A DNA stretch of 33,564 bases. It comes from an uncultured bacterium. Its GTDB lineage: Bacteria; Bacillota; Clostridia; Lachnospirales; Lachnospiraceae. Below, piece by piece: positions 32,878-33,564 of this stretch (position 1 is the first letter of the stretch; every line of letters starts with the position of its first letter). The DNA lies in the NCBI GenBank assembly GCA_905215625.1, contig CAJMQQ010000029.1, positions 1 through 33,564 on the forward strand. Direction: 5' to 3'. The notes under the pieces are model-generated. The model saw only the letters and a list, made by a program, of their open reading frames with translations. It was not told where the DNA came from and did no database searches. Both the position numbers and the translations under genes were made by a program.

Positions 32878-33498
32878 TTATTTTAATTCTCCGACAGCCG
32901 GCTGAAAACAGAGAGTAAGAATATCTTTCATCTGATTCATTCCTGCAATCATTCCGTCAGACATCCATTTCCAATTTTTGCTTCCGCCTTCTGAGGATGT
33001 TCCGTCATAAGAAGGCTCAACGCCCATTAATCCGGTCATCTGTGTTTCCCAATACCGGGTTTCTTCCTCAGTAACATCCCGCTCGCCATTTACAATCCAT
33101 AACGATACAGATTCAACAGTACCATCCTGTCCGCAGGTGGTAAATAAGGAATACTCGGTTCCGTCCAGATTTACTTTGTAAATCCGTCCGAGATAAAAAT
33201 TATTGGACCAGTTTTCCTCTCCGCCTCCCAGAAGTCCGGCTGTATCTTCATCGTTCATTCCCACCAGACTTTTTATATCTGTTAAGGATGTTTCGTTTCC
33301 GGCTGTAGTTTCCGTCTCGTCTGCGCTGCTTTCTGTTTCATCAGTTTCCATTTCTGCTTCTTCTGTTTCTTCAGTTGTGATTTCCGCAGAGGTTTCTGCA
33401 GACACAGTGGTTTCAATAGGGGTATGCTGACTGCATCCTGCCAGTATATAAGCTGCAGCACTGGCAATAATGAAATTCTGCCATTTTATTTTCTTCAT
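32878..33498 (-). CDS. Small lipoprotein of unknown function
   Basis: The ATG at 33498 is chosen because GAGGAG lies eight bases before it and it gives a proper signal peptide; the open frame extends to 33534. The 206-residue product has lysine-rich and hydrophobic residues followed by lipobox LAGC (C22), so it is lipid-anchored outside the membrane. Residues 25-75 form a Thr/Glu/Ser-rich linker. The remaining domain (about 80-206) contains the patterns GMNDEDTAGLLGGGEENW and YWETQMTGLMGVEPSYDG. I do not recognise the family. A bidirectional terminator lies directly downstream. Confidence 0.8.
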   Translation of the reverse strand: MKKIKWQNFIIASAAAYILAGCSQHTPIETTVSAETSAEITTEETEEAEMETDETESSADETETTAGNETSLTDIKSLVGMNDEDTAGLLGGGEENWSNNFYLGRIYKVNLDGTEYSLFTTCGQDGTVESVSLWIVNGERDVTEEETRYWETQMTGLMGVEPSYDGTSSEGGSKNWKWMSDGMIAGMNQMKDILTLCFQPAVGELK

Positions 33499-33526
33499 AG
33501 AATCATCTCCTCGTATAATATCTTTT

Positions 33527-33548
33527 AGATACATAAATCCATGTATCT
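33527..33548 (-). repeat. 8-bp inverted repeat upstream of the lipoprotein gene
   Basis: AGATACAT (33527-33534) and ATGTATCT (33541-33548) are exact inverse complements around AAATCC. On the minus strand it lies about eight bases upstream of a possible -10 box (TATTAT, 33514-33519), so it could be an operator for the lipoprotein gene. Confidence 0.4.
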
Positions 33549-33564
33549 TGGTTAATAAGTTACC

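Noticed and set aside
1..33564. CRISPR array, insertion sequence, prophage, rRNA, riboswitch
   Set aside because: No regularly spaced repeats, transposase, integrase, phage structural genes, rRNA signature or recognised riboswitch core were found on either strand.

Overview
The window looks like chromosome from an anaerobic, low-GC Firmicute, most likely a gut Lachnospiraceae-type Clostridium. This is inferred from gene content and style, not from a marker gene: a nine-gene V-type ATPase, an EFR1-type flavodoxin/ferredoxin, a DUF1461 membrane protein, a membrane-bound AraC regulator, strong AGGAGG ribosome sites and several TTG starts.

Region 1 (1-3.6 kb) is a patch of small AT-rich accessory genes: a nitroreductase facing an HxlR regulator, a DUF2200 protein, a small unknown gene that may be cut by an in-frame stop, a YbaK-type aminoacyl-tRNA deacylase and an EFR1 electron-transfer protein.

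Region 2 (3.6-16.1 kb) is the most distinctive part, a carbohydrate-use locus. A transmembrane AraC regulator points left. Opposite it run two LplB/LplC-type permeases, a solute-binding lipoprotein with an EF-hand-like calcium loop, a cysteine-type S1 sulfatase, a DUF2264 protein, a GH88 unsaturated glucuronyl hydrolase and a 617-residue protein I do not recognise. None of the four enzyme-like proteins has a signal peptide. The simplest reading is import of sulfated, unsaturated uronic-acid oligosaccharides (glycosaminoglycan-like or another sulfated uronide) and their dismantling in the cytoplasm. A strong hairpin-plus-T signal divides the transporter genes from the enzyme genes. No ATPase subunit, sulfatase-maturing enzyme or secreted lyase lies in the window.

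Region 3 (16.1-21.4 kb) holds a DEDDh exonuclease with a zinc-ribbon-like tail. It is followed, on the minus strand, by a DUF1461 protein, a D,D-carboxypeptidase and a KdpD/KdpE-like two-component pair whose kinase lacks the usual cytoplasmic KdpD sensor region. No kdpFABC is present.

Region 4 (21.5-30.0 kb) is a complete V-type ATPase operon on the minus strand, transcribed H-C-I-K-F-E-A-B-D and ended by a clear terminator. The rotor subunit lacks the glutamine typical of sodium-binding relatives, which hints at proton coupling.

Region 5 (30.1-33.5 kb) has a DUF4145-TM-SH3b protein, trmB, an unlisted 50-residue cysteine-rich ORF, thioredoxin, a tRNA-Lys(CTT) with a near-consensus promoter and its own terminator, and a small lipoprotein. 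By eye, regions 3 to 5 look like housekeeping chromosome and are less AT-rich than regions 1 and 2. No CRISPR array, insertion sequence, rRNA or phage gene was seen.
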